NCBI RefSeq assembly: GCF_015711645.1
Contig: NZ_JABTEX010000005.1
Span: 62,001 to 126,000 of the forward strand
DNA from: Planomonospora sp. ID82291
Lineage (GTDB): Bacteria > Actinomycetota > Actinomycetes > Streptosporangiales > Streptosporangiaceae
Direction: 5' to 3'
DNA length: 64,000 nt
Shown: piece by piece, positions 52,283 through 61,504 of the stretch
How positions within the stretch are numbered: the stretch's first letter is position 1
Layout: every line of letters begins with the position of its first letter
Notes under the pieces: generated by a model
Seen by the model: only the letters and a program-made list of their open reading frames with translations
Databases searched by the model: none
What the model was told of the DNA's origin: nothing
Program-made: the position numbers and the translations under genes

Positions 52283-52684
52283 ATGGACAAGGTGGTCAAG
52301 AGCGACGCCGAGTGGCGCGCCCAGCTCTCTCCCGAGGAGTTCCAGGTGCTCCGCCAGGCGGGCACGGAGCGTCCCTTCACCGGTGAGTACGTCGATACCA
52401 CGACCGTGGGCGTCTACGGCTGCCGCGCCTGCGGCGCCGAGCTGTTCCGGTCGGACACCAAGTTCGAAAGCCACTGCGGCTGGCCCAGCTTCTACGAGCC
52501 CTCCGCGTCCGAGGCCGTCACCCTGATCGAGGACCGCTCCCTCGGGATGGTCCGCGTCGAGGTCCGCTGCGCCCGCTGCGACTCCCACCTCGGCCACGTG
52601 TTCCACGGCGAGGGCTACGCCACGCCCACGGACGACCGCTACTGCATCAACTCCGTCTCGCTCCGGCTGGAGCCCGCCGAGTAG
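52283..52684 (+). CDS. msrB: Peptide-methionine (R)-S-oxide reductase
   Basis: A 133-residue MsrB. Structural zinc is held by C47, C50, C96 and C99 (CRAC and CARC). The catalytic cysteine is C121 in [10 protein letters not shown], with the conserved HCGWPSF and HLGHVF segments. C65 in SHCGWPSF may serve as recycling cysteine. It repairs methionine-R-sulfoxide in proteins using thioredoxin. The ATG at 52283 lies directly downstream of a TAGAGT -10-like box. It begins a stretch of genes (msrB, hemQ, hemG, hemE) that I recall being neighbours in many actinomycetes. Confidence 0.96.
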   Translation: MDKVVKSDAEWRAQLSPEEFQVLRQAGTERPFTGEYVDTTTVGVYGCRACGAELFRSDTKFESHCGWPSFYEPSASEAVTLIEDRSLGMVRVEVRCARCDSHLGHVFHGEGYATPTDDRYCINSVSLRLEPAE

Positions 52685-52865
52685 GCACGCTCCCGGCCGC
52701 CTCCCCGCAGGCGCCTCCAGGTCTTCCGTCCGCCCGCACGAGTCCGCCCGCGCGCGCGAGTCCGTCCGCGCGAGCAGGTGAACGGACGCTCGAACGCGGG
52801 TAAAGGATACTACGCACCGTGCGCGACGATCTCCACAGAGTCACCTTCCTCCCGAGGAGTCCCCC

Positions 52866-52964
52866 GTGCATCTCCGTCACAGGTGGGAGATCATCGAGAC
52901 CATCGGCAGGGTGGTCACCCAGCGCTGCGCGGTGTGCGGCAAGACCCGGGTCAGGATCCGGTGA
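52866..52964 (+). CDS. 32-aa CxxC microprotein
   Basis: GTG at 52866 with GAGGAG 6 nt upstream opens MHLRHRWEIIETIGRVVTQR, then CAVCGKTRVRIR and a stop at 52962-52964. The ribosome site is one of the best in the window, and the CxxCGKTR end looks like half a zinc ribbon. A TACTAC-like -10 near 52810 gives it a plausible promoter. I know no named family; a metal-binding or nucleic-acid-binding role is only suggested by the Cys pair and basic tail. Confidence 0.55.
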   Translation: MHLRHRWEIIETIGRVVTQRCAVCGKTRVRIR

Positions 52965-53021
52965 CCGCCCCGGGTCCCCCGGCCCCGGCCGCGGAGGATC
53001 CCGGCCTCGGAAGGGCCCGCG

Positions 53022-53948
53022 CTACCGCCTCGGCCGAGGGTAGGTGACCCGGCAGGTGGAGTCGTCGGGGCCGAGCACGTTGGCCAGGACCGGATTGCCG
53101 TTCTCCCCGAACTCCGCCTGGACGAAGACCACGGGGTCGTCCTCCCCGACCTCCTCCGCGAGGTAGTCGAGGCCCGTCTCGCACAGGTCGATCGCCTGCT
53201 TGGAGTTGTCAGCGGACTCCGGAAGATCGGTGTAGATCCGCAGGTATCCCCCGACCAGGCGGATGTCCTTCACCCGTCCGGCCGCCCTGCTCCGCTGGAA
53301 GTACGCGACGGCCCCGGCGTCGGTGTGCTTGGACCGCCCCGCCGCCTCGGCCGTTCCGCCGTCCGCGCCCTTCCCTGCGGATTCCGCCTTCTTGACGGGC
53401 TCCGCCTTCTTGACGGATTCCGCCTTCTTGACGGGCTCCGTCCCCCCGGGCGGCTCCGCGCTCCCGCCCTCCCGGGGGCCGCGGGCCCCGGGCTTCCCGG
53501 CGGACGCCTCGCCGGTCCCGGCGGACTCCTTCTCCGGCGCCTCGCCGGCGCCGGACCCCTTCGCGGGTCCGCCCGCCGCGGGCTCCCGCGCCGCGCCGCC
53601 GGGGCCTCCGCCGGACGCGCCCGCGCCGTCGAGTCCCGCGGTCACCATCGGAGACCGCCGGCCGTCCGGCCCCGCCGGCCCGGAGGGCGCCACCTGCGGC
53701 GCCCCCGCCTGCGGGAGCGCCGCGACCGCCTCCGGTGCCGGTCCCCCCGCGGAGGGCGGTGTCTCCAAGGTCTTCCCGGCGGCGCCCGGGGCCTCACCGG
53801 ACGACGAGCTCACCACCACGATCCCGGCGACCGCGACCGCCAGGGCGGCGGCCCCCACGGACGCCTCCCGGCTCCACCGCCGGGACCTCTTCCTGCGGTG
53901 GCCGCCTCTGTGCCGCCCGGAACGCACCAGACCTTCGCCCTTGGTCAC
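53022..53948 (-). CDS. Membrane-anchored protein with low-complexity stalk, function unknown
   Basis: A 308-residue protein. A strongly basic cytoplasmic N-terminus (RHRGGHRRKRSRRW) precedes one membrane helix (VGAAALAVAVAGIVVVSSSS). A 150-residue Pro/Gly/Ala/Glu/Lys-rich stalk follows, with a VKKAES/P hexapeptide repeated three times (18-bp repeat, 53381-53434). The last 100 residues form a globular extracytoplasmic domain with two cysteines (DLCETGL and DSTCRVTYP) and an acidic middle. No family is recognised for the domain. GTG at 53948 has GAGG 5 nt upstream. An AT-rich inverted repeat is immediately upstream. Confidence 0.75.
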   Translation of the reverse strand: MTKGEGLVRSGRHRGGHRRKRSRRWSREASVGAAALAVAVAGIVVVSSSSGEAPGAAGKTLETPPSAGGPAPEAVAALPQAGAPQVAPSGPAGPDGRRSPMVTAGLDGAGASGGGPGGAAREPAAGGPAKGSGAGEAPEKESAGTGEASAGKPGARGPREGGSAEPPGGTEPVKKAESVKKAEPVKKAESAGKGADGGTAEAAGRSKHTDAGAVAYFQRSRAAGRVKDIRLVGGYLRIYTDLPESADNSKQAIDLCETGLDYLAEEVGEDDPVVFVQAEFGENGNPVLANVLGPDDSTCRVTYPRPRR

Positions 53949-53959
53949 CTTGGCCTCGC

Positions 53960-53981
53960 ACTCAGGAGATTTTTCCTGAGT
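53960..53981. promoter_or_regulatory. Inverted repeat in an AT-rich promoter region
   Basis: ACTCAGGA (53960-53967) and TCCTGAGT (53974-53981) are perfect 8-bp arms around GATTTT, followed by ACAAAATTTTG. It is 12 nt upstream of the membrane-anchored protein gene and could be an operator or a 5' hairpin. Confidence 0.55.
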
Positions 53982-54047
53982 ATGACAAAATTTTGAAACG
54001 AGGCCGCCCCTTTCCGCCAGGGCTTTGCCTTCTCCGGCGGAGCCGTT

Positions 54048-54755
54048 CTACGGCAGGGCGTTGACCAGCTCGCTCACCGGCTTGCGGATGCCGGTGTAGA
54101 AGGGGATCTCCTCCCGGGTGTGCCGCCGGGCCTCGGCCCCGCGCAGGGTGCGCATCAGGTCGACGATGCGGTGCAGTTCGTCGGCCTCGAAGGCGAGCAT
54201 CCACTCGTAGTCGTTCAAGGCGAAGCAGGCGACCGTGTTGGCCCGCACGTCGGGGTAGTCGCGGGCCATCATGCCGTGCTCGGCGAGCATCCGGCGGCGG
54301 TCGGCGTCGTCCAGGAGGTACCACTCCAGGGAGCGGACGAACGGGTAGACGCTCACGTAGGCGCGCGGCTCCTCCTCGGCGAGGAACGCCGGGATGTGCG
54401 ACTTGTTGAACTCCGCCGGGCGGTGCAGCGCCATCGCCGACCAGACCGGCTCGGTCAGCCTGCCCAGGTCGGTGCGGCGGAACCGCGCGTAGGTCTCCTG
54501 CAGGTCCTCGGCGGTCGGCGCGTGCCACCAGAACATGAAGTCGGCGTCGGCGCGGAAGCCGCCGACGTCGTAGACGCCGCGGGTCACGACGTCCTTCTCG
54601 GCCATCTGCGCCAGGAGGTCCTCGACCTCGCCGGCCAGGCCCTCCCGGTTGCCCGGGCAGCCGTCGCGCAGCCTGAAGACCGACCACATCGTGTAGCGGA
54701 TCACCTGGTTCAGGTCACGCGCCCTGGGCCGCTGGTTCTCGTCCGTCGTCCTCAC
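54048..54755 (-). CDS. hemQ: Coproheme decarboxylase (HemQ)
   Basis: A 235-residue chlorite-dismutase-family protein. Family blocks: [59 protein letters not shown] (with the catalytic tyrosine of HemQ) and [19 protein letters not shown], followed by [11 protein letters not shown]. It performs the last step of the coproporphyrin-dependent haem pathway, two oxidative decarboxylations of coproheme. GTG at 54755 gives an N-terminus like relatives; a GTG at 54782 is possible. It follows hemG on the same strand with a 190-bp gap. Confidence 0.95.
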   Translation of the reverse strand: MRTTDENQRPRARDLNQVIRYTMWSVFRLRDGCPGNREGLAGEVEDLLAQMAEKDVVTRGVYDVGGFRADADFMFWWHAPTAEDLQETYARFRRTDLGRLTEPVWSAMALHRPAEFNKSHIPAFLAEEEPRAYVSVYPFVRSLEWYLLDDADRRRMLAEHGMMARDYPDVRANTVACFALNDYEWMLAFEADELHRIVDLMRTLRGAEARRHTREEIPFYTGIRKPVSELVNALP

Positions 54756-54945
54756 CCTCTCATCAGGAACTCTGCTTCCCACCCTCCAAACCTAGCGAGG
54801 AGGGCGGCCGGTCCGTCCCGCGGGGAACGGGCCCGCGGACCCTTCCCCGGGCCCGCTCACCGGCTCCTTTCCCGGGCCCTGGCCCGGCGCCCCGGTGCCG
54901 CCCCCGGCCCCGGAGCCTCCCCTCCCCGGCCCTTCCGGCCGCCCC

Positions 54946-56370
54946 TCAGGCGACGGAGGAACCGCTCTGCCGGGAGGCCAGGTGGTCCAGGACCCGGGCC
55001 GCCGCCGTACGCGCGGTGGCGATGCAGGCGGGAATGCCGACGCCGTCGTAGGCCGCGCCGCACAGGGCCAGGCCGGGCTGGGCCGCGACCGCCGCGCGGA
55101 TGCGGGCGACCCGGTCCAGGTGGCCCACGTTGTACTGCGGGAGCGAACCGCCCCAGCGGGTGACCCGGGAGTCCAGGGGCAGGCCCCGTACGCCCAGGAT
55201 CTCGGCCGCCTCCGCCATCGCCAGGGCGACCAGCTCGGCGTCGTCGCGCTGGAGCAGGGCCTCCTCCCCGAGCCGGCCGATCGAGCAGCGGAGCACGACC
55301 AGGTTGGGGTCGGCCTCGGCCAGGTGCGGCCACTTGACCGAGCTGAACGTCGCCGCCTTGACCGGGCGGCCCTCGACCGGCGGGACCAGGTAGCCGCTGC
55401 CGGTCGGCGCCTGCGGGAACGCCACGCGCGGGTAGGCCAGGGTGACGATGGCCATGCTGGCGTACTCGATCCTGGCCAGCTCGGCCGCGGCCTTGGGCAC
55501 CTCCTCGGCGAGCAGCCGGCCGGCCGCGGGGGCCGGGGCGGCGATGACCACCGCGTCGGCCTCGATCACCTCGGGATCGGGCACCGGTCCGGCCACCAGC
55601 CGCCAGCCGCTCTCGGCGCGGCGCAGCTCCCGGACCATCACCCCGGTCCTGACCTCCGCTCCGGAGGCGGCGGCGACGGCCTCGGGCAGACTGCCCATGC
55701 CGCCGCGTAGGGTGGCGAAGACGGGGCCCGCGTCCTTGGGCGTCTCGGCGGTGATCTTCCGGGCGGCGGCGAGCAGGGAGCGCTCGGAACGGGCGACCGC
55801 GGCGATCCGGGGCATCGTCGCGTCCAGGGAGAGCGCCTCCGCCCGTCCGGCGTAGACGCCGCCGAGGATCGGCTCGATCAGCCGGTCCACCACCTCCCCG
55901 CCCATCCGGGCGCGGATGTAGGCGGCCACCGAGACGTCGGTGGTGACGAGCGTGGCCGGCATGATCTGGTCCAGCGGCACCCTCGCCAGGCCCGCGAGGC
56001 TCAGCACGCCCGAGCGGGCCAGGGCCGCCAGGTCGGACGGGACGCCCATGACCTGCCCCTTCGGCATCGGCCGCAGCGCCCCGCCGACCAGCAGGGCCGC
56101 CTGGGCGCCCCCGGGGTGCCGCAACTCCTCACCGAGCCCGGCCGCTCTGGCCAGGTCCCTGCCCTCGGACCGCCGTACGAGCATCGCCTCGGCTCCGGCG
56201 TCGACCGCGACCCCGGCGACCTCGCTCACCTGGAGCTTGCCGCCGATCCGCCCCGCGCCGTCGAGAACGGTCACCCGGACGTTCCCACCGCCCTGCCGCA
56301 GATGCCACGCCGCGGCCAGACCGGCGATCCCGCCGCCGACGACCACCACATGACTCCGGTTCCCTTCCAT
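54946..56370 (-). CDS. hemG: Protoporphyrinogen/coproporphyrinogen III oxidase (HemY type)
   Basis: A 474-residue FAD enzyme. The N-terminal motif VVVVGGGIAGLAAAWHLRQG is followed by RIGGKL, GAEAMLVRR, IEPILGGVYAG, LRGGMGSLP and a late FAD loop with LCGAAYDGVGIPACI. By family knowledge, the Gram-positive branch oxidises coproporphyrinogen III to coproporphyrin III, feeding ferrochelatase and HemQ. No ferrochelatase gene is in the window. The ATG at 56370 has AGGAG only 2 nt upstream, a short spacing; there is no better start before the FAD motif. Confidence 0.94.
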   Translation of the reverse strand: MEGNRSHVVVVGGGIAGLAAAWHLRQGGGNVRVTVLDGAGRIGGKLQVSEVAGVAVDAGAEAMLVRRSEGRDLARAAGLGEELRHPGGAQAALLVGGALRPMPKGQVMGVPSDLAALARSGVLSLAGLARVPLDQIMPATLVTTDVSVAAYIRARMGGEVVDRLIEPILGGVYAGRAEALSLDATMPRIAAVARSERSLLAAARKITAETPKDAGPVFATLRGGMGSLPEAVAAASGAEVRTGVMVRELRRAESGWRLVAGPVPDPEVIEADAVVIAAPAPAAGRLLAEEVPKAAAELARIEYASMAIVTLAYPRVAFPQAPTGSGYLVPPVEGRPVKAATFSSVKWPHLAEADPNLVVLRCSIGRLGEEALLQRDDAELVALAMAEAAEILGVRGLPLDSRVTRWGGSLPQYNVGHLDRVARIRAAVAAQPGLALCGAAYDGVGIPACIATARTAAARVLDHLASRQSGSSVA

Positions 56371-56560
56371 GACTCCTGACCGTACCGCTCCCCGGCGGCC
56401 GTCCGCGTCCGGCCCCGGCCGCGCCGTCCCCGCCGCCCGCCGTACGGCTCCGCCCGCCGCCGCGGGACACGTGGCCAAGGGGAACGTGGCCGCGGGGAAC
56501 GTGACGGCATCGTGACCCGCCCCGCCGAACCCGTGCTCCGCGCGCCCCGTCTCCAGGTGC

Positions 56561-57709
56561 ATGACCAGATTCCGGTACGGCCCGCGCCTGGTGGTTCCTC
56601 TCGCGGTCCTGGCATTGTTCGCGTCGGCCTGCGGCGCCTCGGAGAAGTCCGGCATGAGCGACGCCGCTGCTCCGGCGGCGGTCTCCGCCCAGGGCGACGG
56701 CTCCGGCGGGGCGGGGTTCGACCGCGCGGAGAGCGCCGAGGCCCCCTCCTCCGGCGAGTCCGGGGGCGAGCGGCGGCAGACGGAGCAGGTGAAGGCGGTC
56801 CCGACCGAGCGGGCCATCGTCTACACCGCGCAGATGACCGTCCGCGCCGAGGACGTGGCCGCCTCGGCCGAGGCGGCCAAGCGCATCGTCTCCTCGACCG
56901 GCGGCTACCTGTCCCAGGAGAAGTCGGACGCCTTCGGCGGCGGTGAGGCCTCCTCCACCCTGGTCTTCAAGATCCCGCCCGCGAACTACCCGGCCGTCGT
57001 CGACCGGTTCGGCAAGGAGCTGGGGAAGCGGGAGTCGGTCCAGCAGAACACCGAGGACGTCACCGAGGAGGTCGCCGACGTCGAGAGCCGTCTGAAGTCG
57101 GCGCAGTCCGCGCTGGACTCGCTGCGCGCGCTGCTGAAGCGGGCGGACACGATCGGCCAGGTGCTCGAGGTCGAGCGGGAGATCTCCAACCGGGAGGCGG
57201 AGCTGGAGTCGCTCCAGGCCCGGCAGAAGAAGCTCGCCTCGCTCACCGGCATGGCGACGCTGACCCTGAACCTGATCGGCCCGGTGGCCGAGGCGCCCGA
57301 ACCGCCGGAGGAGGGGCCCGGCGGCTTCCTCAGCGGCCTGGCGGCGGGCTGGAAGGCCTTCGTCACCGCCGTCAAGGTCGGACTGACGGTCCTCGGCGCG
57401 CTGCTCCCCTGGCTGCTCGTGATCGTCCCGGTCTGGCTGGCGATCGCCCTCGTGCTGCGCCGCAGCCGCCGCAGGCGTCCCGGACCGCCGGCGCCCTCCG
57501 GACCGCTGCACCCCGGTCCGATGCCCTCCGGACCGCTGCCCTCCGGGCCGGGCTCTGCGGACACGCCGCCGGCGTCCTCCGGGCCGGACGCCCCGGGCAC
57601 GCCGACGCATCCCGGCCCTGCCTCCCCTGCGTCCCCGGACGCGCCGGCGCGTCCCGGTCCGCCGCCGGGCGACGTCAGCGGGCCGACGCCCGGTGCACGA
57701 AGTCGGTGA
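56561..57709 (+). CDS. DUF4349 lipoprotein with C-terminal membrane helix
   Basis: A 382-residue protein. The lipobox LALFASAC is at residues 17-24, so it is probably lipid-anchored. A Ser/Gly linker precedes the DUF4349 domain (about 80-285): [32 protein letters not shown] and a coiled coil [20 protein letters not shown] with [21 protein letters not shown] membrane helix ([22 protein letters not shown]) and a basic, Pro-rich cytoplasmic tail of about 80 residues follow. The 3' end overlaps convergent hemE by 35 bp. The function is unknown; the coiled-coil hairpin anchored at both ends suggests an envelope sensor or spacer. Confidence 0.88.
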   Translation: MTRFRYGPRLVVPLAVLALFASACGASEKSGMSDAAAPAAVSAQGDGSGGAGFDRAESAEAPSSGESGGERRQTEQVKAVPTERAIVYTAQMTVRAEDVAASAEAAKRIVSSTGGYLSQEKSDAFGGGEASSTLVFKIPPANYPAVVDRFGKELGKRESVQQNTEDVTEEVADVESRLKSAQSALDSLRALLKRADTIGQVLEVEREISNREAELESLQARQKKLASLTGMATLTLNLIGPVAEAPEPPEEGPGGFLSGLAAGWKAFVTAVKVGLTVLGALLPWLLVIVPVWLAIALVLRRSRRRRPGPPAPSGPLHPGPMPSGPLPSGPGSADTPPASSGPDAPGTPTHPGPASPASPDAPARPGPPPGDVSGPTPGARSR

Positions 57710-58712
57710 GGCGGGCCAGTTGGTCGGGGTCGGTGCCCGGCAGCACGCCGTGACCGAGGTTGAAGACGTGTCCCTCCGCCGCGGCCCCGCGGGCCAGGAC
57801 GTCGCCCGCCCTGCGTTCGACGACCTCCCAGGGGGCGAGCAGCGTCGCCGGGTCCAGGTTCCCCTGGAGCGCCTTGCCGGGGCCGACGCGGCGGACCGCC
57901 TCGTCGAGCGGAACGCGCCAGTCGACGCCGACCACGTCGGCTCCGGCCTCGCCGAGCAGGCCGAGCAGCTCGCCGGTGCCGACGCCGAAGTGGATGCGCG
58001 GGACGTCCAGGTCGGCCAGGCCCGCGAAGATGCGGCCGGTGTAGGGCAGGACGAACTCGCGGTAGTCGTCGGGGGCGACGGCGCCGACCCAGGAGTCGAA
58101 GAGCTGCAGGGCCGAGGCCCCGGCGGCGGCCTGGATGCGCAGGAAGCCGAGGGTGATCTCGGTCAGCCGGTCCATCAGGGCGTGCCACAGGTGCGGCTCG
58201 CCGTACATCATCGCCTTGGTGTGGTCGTGGTTCTTGGAGGGGCCGCCCTCGATGAGGTAGGAGGCGAGGGTGAACGGCGCGCCCGCGAACCCGATGAGCG
58301 GCGTCGGTCCGAGCTCGCCGGTGAGCGCCCGGACGGCCTCGGTGACATAGGAGACGTCGTCGGGCTCGATCGGGCGCAGGGTCCGGACCGCGGCGGCGTC
58401 CCTGATCGGGTCGGCGACGACCGGGCCGACACCGGGTTTGATGTCGAGGTCGATCCCGATCGCCTTGAGCGGGACCACGATGTCGCTGAAGAAGATCGCC
58501 GCGTCCACCCCGTAGCGGCGGACCGGCTGCATCGTGATCTCCACGATCAGGTCGGGGGTGGCGCAGGCCGCGAGCATGGGAACCCCGCCGCGCACGGCCC
58601 GGTACTCGGGCAGCGAGCGGCCCGCCTGGCGCATGAACCACACCGGCGTGCGGGGGACGGGCTGGCGGCGGCAGGCGCGCAGGAACGGGGAGTCGGCAGG
58701 CTCGGGATTCAC
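57675..58712 (-). CDS. hemE: Uroporphyrinogen decarboxylase
   Basis: A 345-residue HemE. The N-terminal signature [14 protein letters not shown] carries the substrate-binding arginines. [53 protein letters not shown] and [12 protein letters not shown] follow. It converts uroporphyrinogen III to coproporphyrinogen III, the substrate of the neighbouring HemG. The start is GTG at 58712. It is separated from hemG by the convergent DUF4349 gene, so the two haem genes are not one operon. Confidence 0.97.
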   Translation of the reverse strand: MNPEPADSPFLRACRRQPVPRTPVWFMRQAGRSLPEYRAVRGGVPMLAACATPDLIVEITMQPVRRYGVDAAIFFSDIVVPLKAIGIDLDIKPGVGPVVADPIRDAAAVRTLRPIEPDDVSYVTEAVRALTGELGPTPLIGFAGAPFTLASYLIEGGPSKNHDHTKAMMYGEPHLWHALMDRLTEITLGFLRIQAAAGASALQLFDSWVGAVAPDDYREFVLPYTGRIFAGLADLDVPRIHFGVGTGELLGLLGEAGADVVGVDWRVPLDEAVRRVGPGKALQGNLDPATLLAPWEVVERRAGDVLARGAAAEGHVFNLGHGVLPGTDPDQLARLTDFVHRASAR

Positions 58713-59134
58713 CCTCCCAGGGTGCCATGCCCCCGGGTCGGTCCGCGCACCGCGCGCCCCGGCGGCGCGGTGCGTCCGAAATACCGGTCAACGGGTGACA
58801 TCACCGCCGGAAAGGCTCGGGAGAACGACCCGTGGCCGCTCCGGAGCGGTCCTCCCGGTTCCGGCGGCCCGTCCGCCGGAATTCGGCCGGAGACCCGAGA
58901 AAAGGCGGCGACCGGGGGCCTGCGATCTCGCGAGACGGCACGGGGCGATCATGTTTGCGGGTACAGTTCCTCCCATCGGCGAACCAGGGTCGGCCCCCGG
59001 CCGGTCCAAATGTTCGTCAATCACCGCGCGGCATCGATTCCGGCACCACTTTGGGGACACGCCGAGCACGTTGCGCGGAATTGTCGGCGCGACGTGCCAA
59101 CGTCGGACCACGACCCGACGAAAGGCCGTGTGCG
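58713..59134. other. 422-bp spacer between divergent hemE and a zinc-ribbon gene
   Basis: I see no convincing gene on either strand. It holds two perfect palindromes, CCGCTCCGGAGCGG near 58836-58849 and TCTCGCGAGA at 58926-58935, and an AT-richer tract at about 58945-59035 that probably contains the promoter for the small gene, which would give a leader of 100 nt or more. Confidence 0.55.
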
Positions 59135-59365
59135 ATGACCACGATGTGGAATTCACCCGAACGCCGCGGTGAGCACTGCGCTTCCTGTGCCGCCGAGCGG
59201 GTTTTCGAGCAGCCTCCCTGCCCGGACGGCCACGGGGCGGGCGAGTGTCCCGAGTGGTCCTGCACCGCGTGCGGGCACGCGCTGGTCCTCGGGGCGCCGC
59301 CCGGAATGCCGGGGGCGCCCGCCGGCGCCGGACGCGCTCCCCGCCGTCCGATGGTCTCGGTTTGA
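59135..59365 (+). CDS. 76-aa zinc-ribbon-like protein
   Basis: ATG at 59135 with AAAGG 9 nt upstream. The sequence has four CxxC-like or spaced cysteines: HCASCAAERVFEQPPCPDGH and CPEWSCTACGHALVLG, then a Pro/Ala/Gly tail. C-x2-C and C-x2-C pairs about 28 residues apart suggest one zinc ribbon, with extra cysteines between. It comes before DUF3000 and RNase D on the same strand. Function unknown. Confidence 0.7.
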   Translation: MTTMWNSPERRGEHCASCAAERVFEQPPCPDGHGAGECPEWSCTACGHALVLGAPPGMPGAPAGAGRAPRRPMVSV

Positions 59366-59434
59366 TCGGCCCCGATGGTTCCCACGAACACCCCGATGGT
59401 CCCCATGCACTCAGTTTCGACCTACGCTTCCGAT

Positions 59435-60031
59435 ATGACCCTCGGTGACGCGCCGTCCGCTCCCGCCGCCTTCCGGCGCGCGGTGGCGAGTCTGCGCCTG
59501 CCCGAGGTCAGGCCGGAGATCGAGCTGGAGGACATCCCCGCACCCCAGCGCCTGGCCCCCTACTCGGCCGCCATCGGCGCGTCGGTCTACCGCGACGACG
59601 ACGAGCTCGCGGTCGGGCGCCTCATCGTGCTCTTCGACCCGGACGGCCAGCGGGGCTGGGACGGGCAGTTCCGGTTGGTCGCCTACGTCCGGGCGGACAT
59701 GGAACCGGAGATCACCGAGGACCCGCTGCTCGGTCCCGTCGCGTGGAGCTGGCTGACCGAGTCGCTCGACGCGCACGCCGCCGGCTACGCCGCCGCCGGA
59801 GGCACCGTCACCCGGGCCGTCTCCGAGGGCTTCGGCAACAAGCGCGAGGACCCGGTGACCACGGAGCTCGAACTGCGCGCCTCCTGGTCCCCCCTGGAGG
59901 AGGACCTCTCCGGCCATGTCGCCGCCTGGTGCGACCTGATGTGCCTGGCGGCGGGCATCCCCCCCCTGCCCCCCGACGTGGCGGCCCTGCCGCCGCGCCG
60001 TCGCGAAGATCCGGAGTCCTTCAGAACGTGA
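59435..60031 (+). CDS. DUF3000 family protein
   Basis: A 198-residue actinobacterial protein. Conserved blocks: FRRAVASLRLPEVRPEIELE, IPAPQRLAPYSAAIGASVY, GRLIVLFDPDGQRGWDGQFR, VAYVRADMEPEI and VTRAVSEGFGNK. No catalytic motif or membrane segment is evident. The ATG at 59435 fits the usual N-terminus; the preceding TACGCT suggests a leaderless message. Its stop overlaps the RNase D GTG by 4 bp. That constant pairing in actinomycetes, as I recall, hints at an RNA-related role. Confidence 0.88.
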   Translation: MTLGDAPSAPAAFRRAVASLRLPEVRPEIELEDIPAPQRLAPYSAAIGASVYRDDDELAVGRLIVLFDPDGQRGWDGQFRLVAYVRADMEPEITEDPLLGPVAWSWLTESLDAHAAGYAAAGGTVTRAVSEGFGNKREDPVTTELELRASWSPLEEDLSGHVAAWCDLMCLAAGIPPLPPDVAALPPRRREDPESFRT

Positions 60032-61254
60032 CCGACGAGACGACGATCGTTCCACTGCTGGAACCTCGAGAAGGCATCCCACCCGTCATCGAGGATCCGG
60101 CCGGCCTCGCGCGTGTCGTGCACGCCTTCGCCGAGGGCACCGGGCCGGTCGCCGTGGACGCCGAGCGGGCCTCGGGTTACCGCTACAGCGGCCGCGCCTA
60201 TCTGGTTCAGTTGCGCCGGGCCGGTGCGGGCAGCGCGCTGATCGACCCGATCCGCTGCCCCGACCTGTCGGAGCTGGACGCGGCGCTGGCCGACGCCGAG
60301 GTGGTGCTGCACGCCGCCTCCCAGGACCTGCCCTGCCTGGCGGAGCTCGGTTTCCGCCCCCGCGCGCTGTTCGACACCGAGCTCGCCGGGCGTCTGCTCG
60401 GCTACGAGCGGGTGGGCCTCGGCATGATGGTGGAGAACGTCCTCGGCCTCCGGCTGGAGAAGGGCCACTCGGCCGCCGACTGGTCCACCCGCCCGCTGCC
60501 GGAGGACTGGCTGCGCTACGCCGCGCTCGACGTCGAGGTCCTGATCGAGCTCCGGGACGTCCTGCACGAGGAGCTGAAGGCGAGCGGGAAGCTCGCCTGG
60601 GCCGAGGAGGAGTTCGCCGCGGTGCTGGCCTACCGCTCCCCGGGGCCCCGCACCGATCCGTGGCGGCGCACCTCCGGGATCCACAAGGTCCGCGCGCTGC
60701 GCGGGCTGGCCGTGGTCCGGGAGCTGTGGACGCTCCGCGACTCCCTCGCCCGCGAGGCCGACCTGGCGCCGGGCCGGGTCCTGCCGGACTCGGCGATCGT
60801 CGCCGCCGCCCTGGAGCTGCCCCGCACCACCAAGGCCCTCACCGACATCCCCGCCTTCACCGGCCGCAGCGCCCGCAAGCACCTGCGCGACTGGCTGGCC
60901 GCGATCACCAGGGCGCGGGCCCTGCCGGAGGCCGAGCTGCCCCAGCCCAGCGCCCCCGGAGACGGACCGCCGCCCGCCAACCGCTGGATGGACCGCGACC
61001 CGGTCGCCGCCCGGCGGCTCGCCGCGGCGAGGACCGCGGTCGCCGCCCTCGCCGACGCGCACCGCATGCCGGCGGAGAACCTCCTGCAGCCGGAGGCCGT
61101 GCGCCGCCTGACCTGGGAGCCGCCCGCGGCCGTCGACACGGACGCCGTCGCCGCCCGGCTGCGCGGACTGGGCGCTCGCGAGTGGCAGATCGGGCTGGCC
61201 GCCGGCCCGGTGGCCGAGGCGCTGATCCGCCTGGAGGCGCAGGAGAAGGCCTGA
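60028..61254 (+). CDS. rnd: Ribonuclease D (HRDC domain)
   Basis: A 408-residue 3'-5' exoribonuclease of the DEDDy type. Exo I is VAVDAERASG, Exo II LHAASQDLPCL, Exo III YAALDVEVLIEL with the catalytic Tyr and Asp. HRDC repeats follow at about 210-290 (ALRGLAVVRELWTLRDSLA, LPDSAIVAAALELP), with a second helical region to the end. It trims tRNA and other stable RNA 3' ends. GTG at 60028 overlaps the DUF3000 stop (GTGA). A minisatellite starts 10 bp after the stop. Confidence 0.94.
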   Translation: MTDETTIVPLLEPREGIPPVIEDPAGLARVVHAFAEGTGPVAVDAERASGYRYSGRAYLVQLRRAGAGSALIDPIRCPDLSELDAALADAEVVLHAASQDLPCLAELGFRPRALFDTELAGRLLGYERVGLGMMVENVLGLRLEKGHSAADWSTRPLPEDWLRYAALDVEVLIELRDVLHEELKASGKLAWAEEEFAAVLAYRSPGPRTDPWRRTSGIHKVRALRGLAVVRELWTLRDSLAREADLAPGRVLPDSAIVAAALELPRTTKALTDIPAFTGRSARKHLRDWLAAITRARALPEAELPQPSAPGDGPPPANRWMDRDPVAARRLAAARTAVAALADAHRMPAENLLQPEAVRRLTWEPPAAVDTDAVAARLRGLGAREWQIGLAAGPVAEALIRLEAQEKA

Positions 61255-61263
61255 GCCCTCGTC

Positions 61264-61440
61264 CGCCCGCGTGTCCTGGCCACCGGGATGGCCTCCTGCC
61301 CGCCCGCGTGTCCTGGCCACCGGGATGGCCTCCTGCCCGCCCGCGTGTCCTGGCCACCGGGATGGCCTCCTGCCCGCCCGCGTGGCCTCCTGTTCCCCAG
61401 GGTGGCCTCCTGTCCGCCGGGGTGGCCTCCTGTCCGCCGG
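61264..61440. repeat. Minisatellite between RNase D and K+ channel genes
   Basis: Three exact 37-bp units begin at 61264, 61301 and 61338. They are followed by shorter units sharing TGGCCTCCTG, including two 20-bp copies of GGTGGCCTCCTGTCCGCCGG. The array lies between convergent genes and encodes nothing I can support. Confidence 0.93.
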
Positions 61441-61504
61441 GGTGCGTCCGTGGAGGCCTCCGGACGCCCGCACCCCCGGAAAGACGGGGCCCCGGGCGCT
61501 CCGG

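Noticed and set aside
58926..58935. TCTCGCGAGA palindrome considered as a known operator
   Set aside because: I cannot tie this 10-mer to an established actinomycete regulator, and one copy is not enough.
61264..61440. Regular 37-bp units that superficially recall a CRISPR array
   Set aside because: The units are contiguous with no unique spacers, and no cas genes are present; it is a minisatellite.
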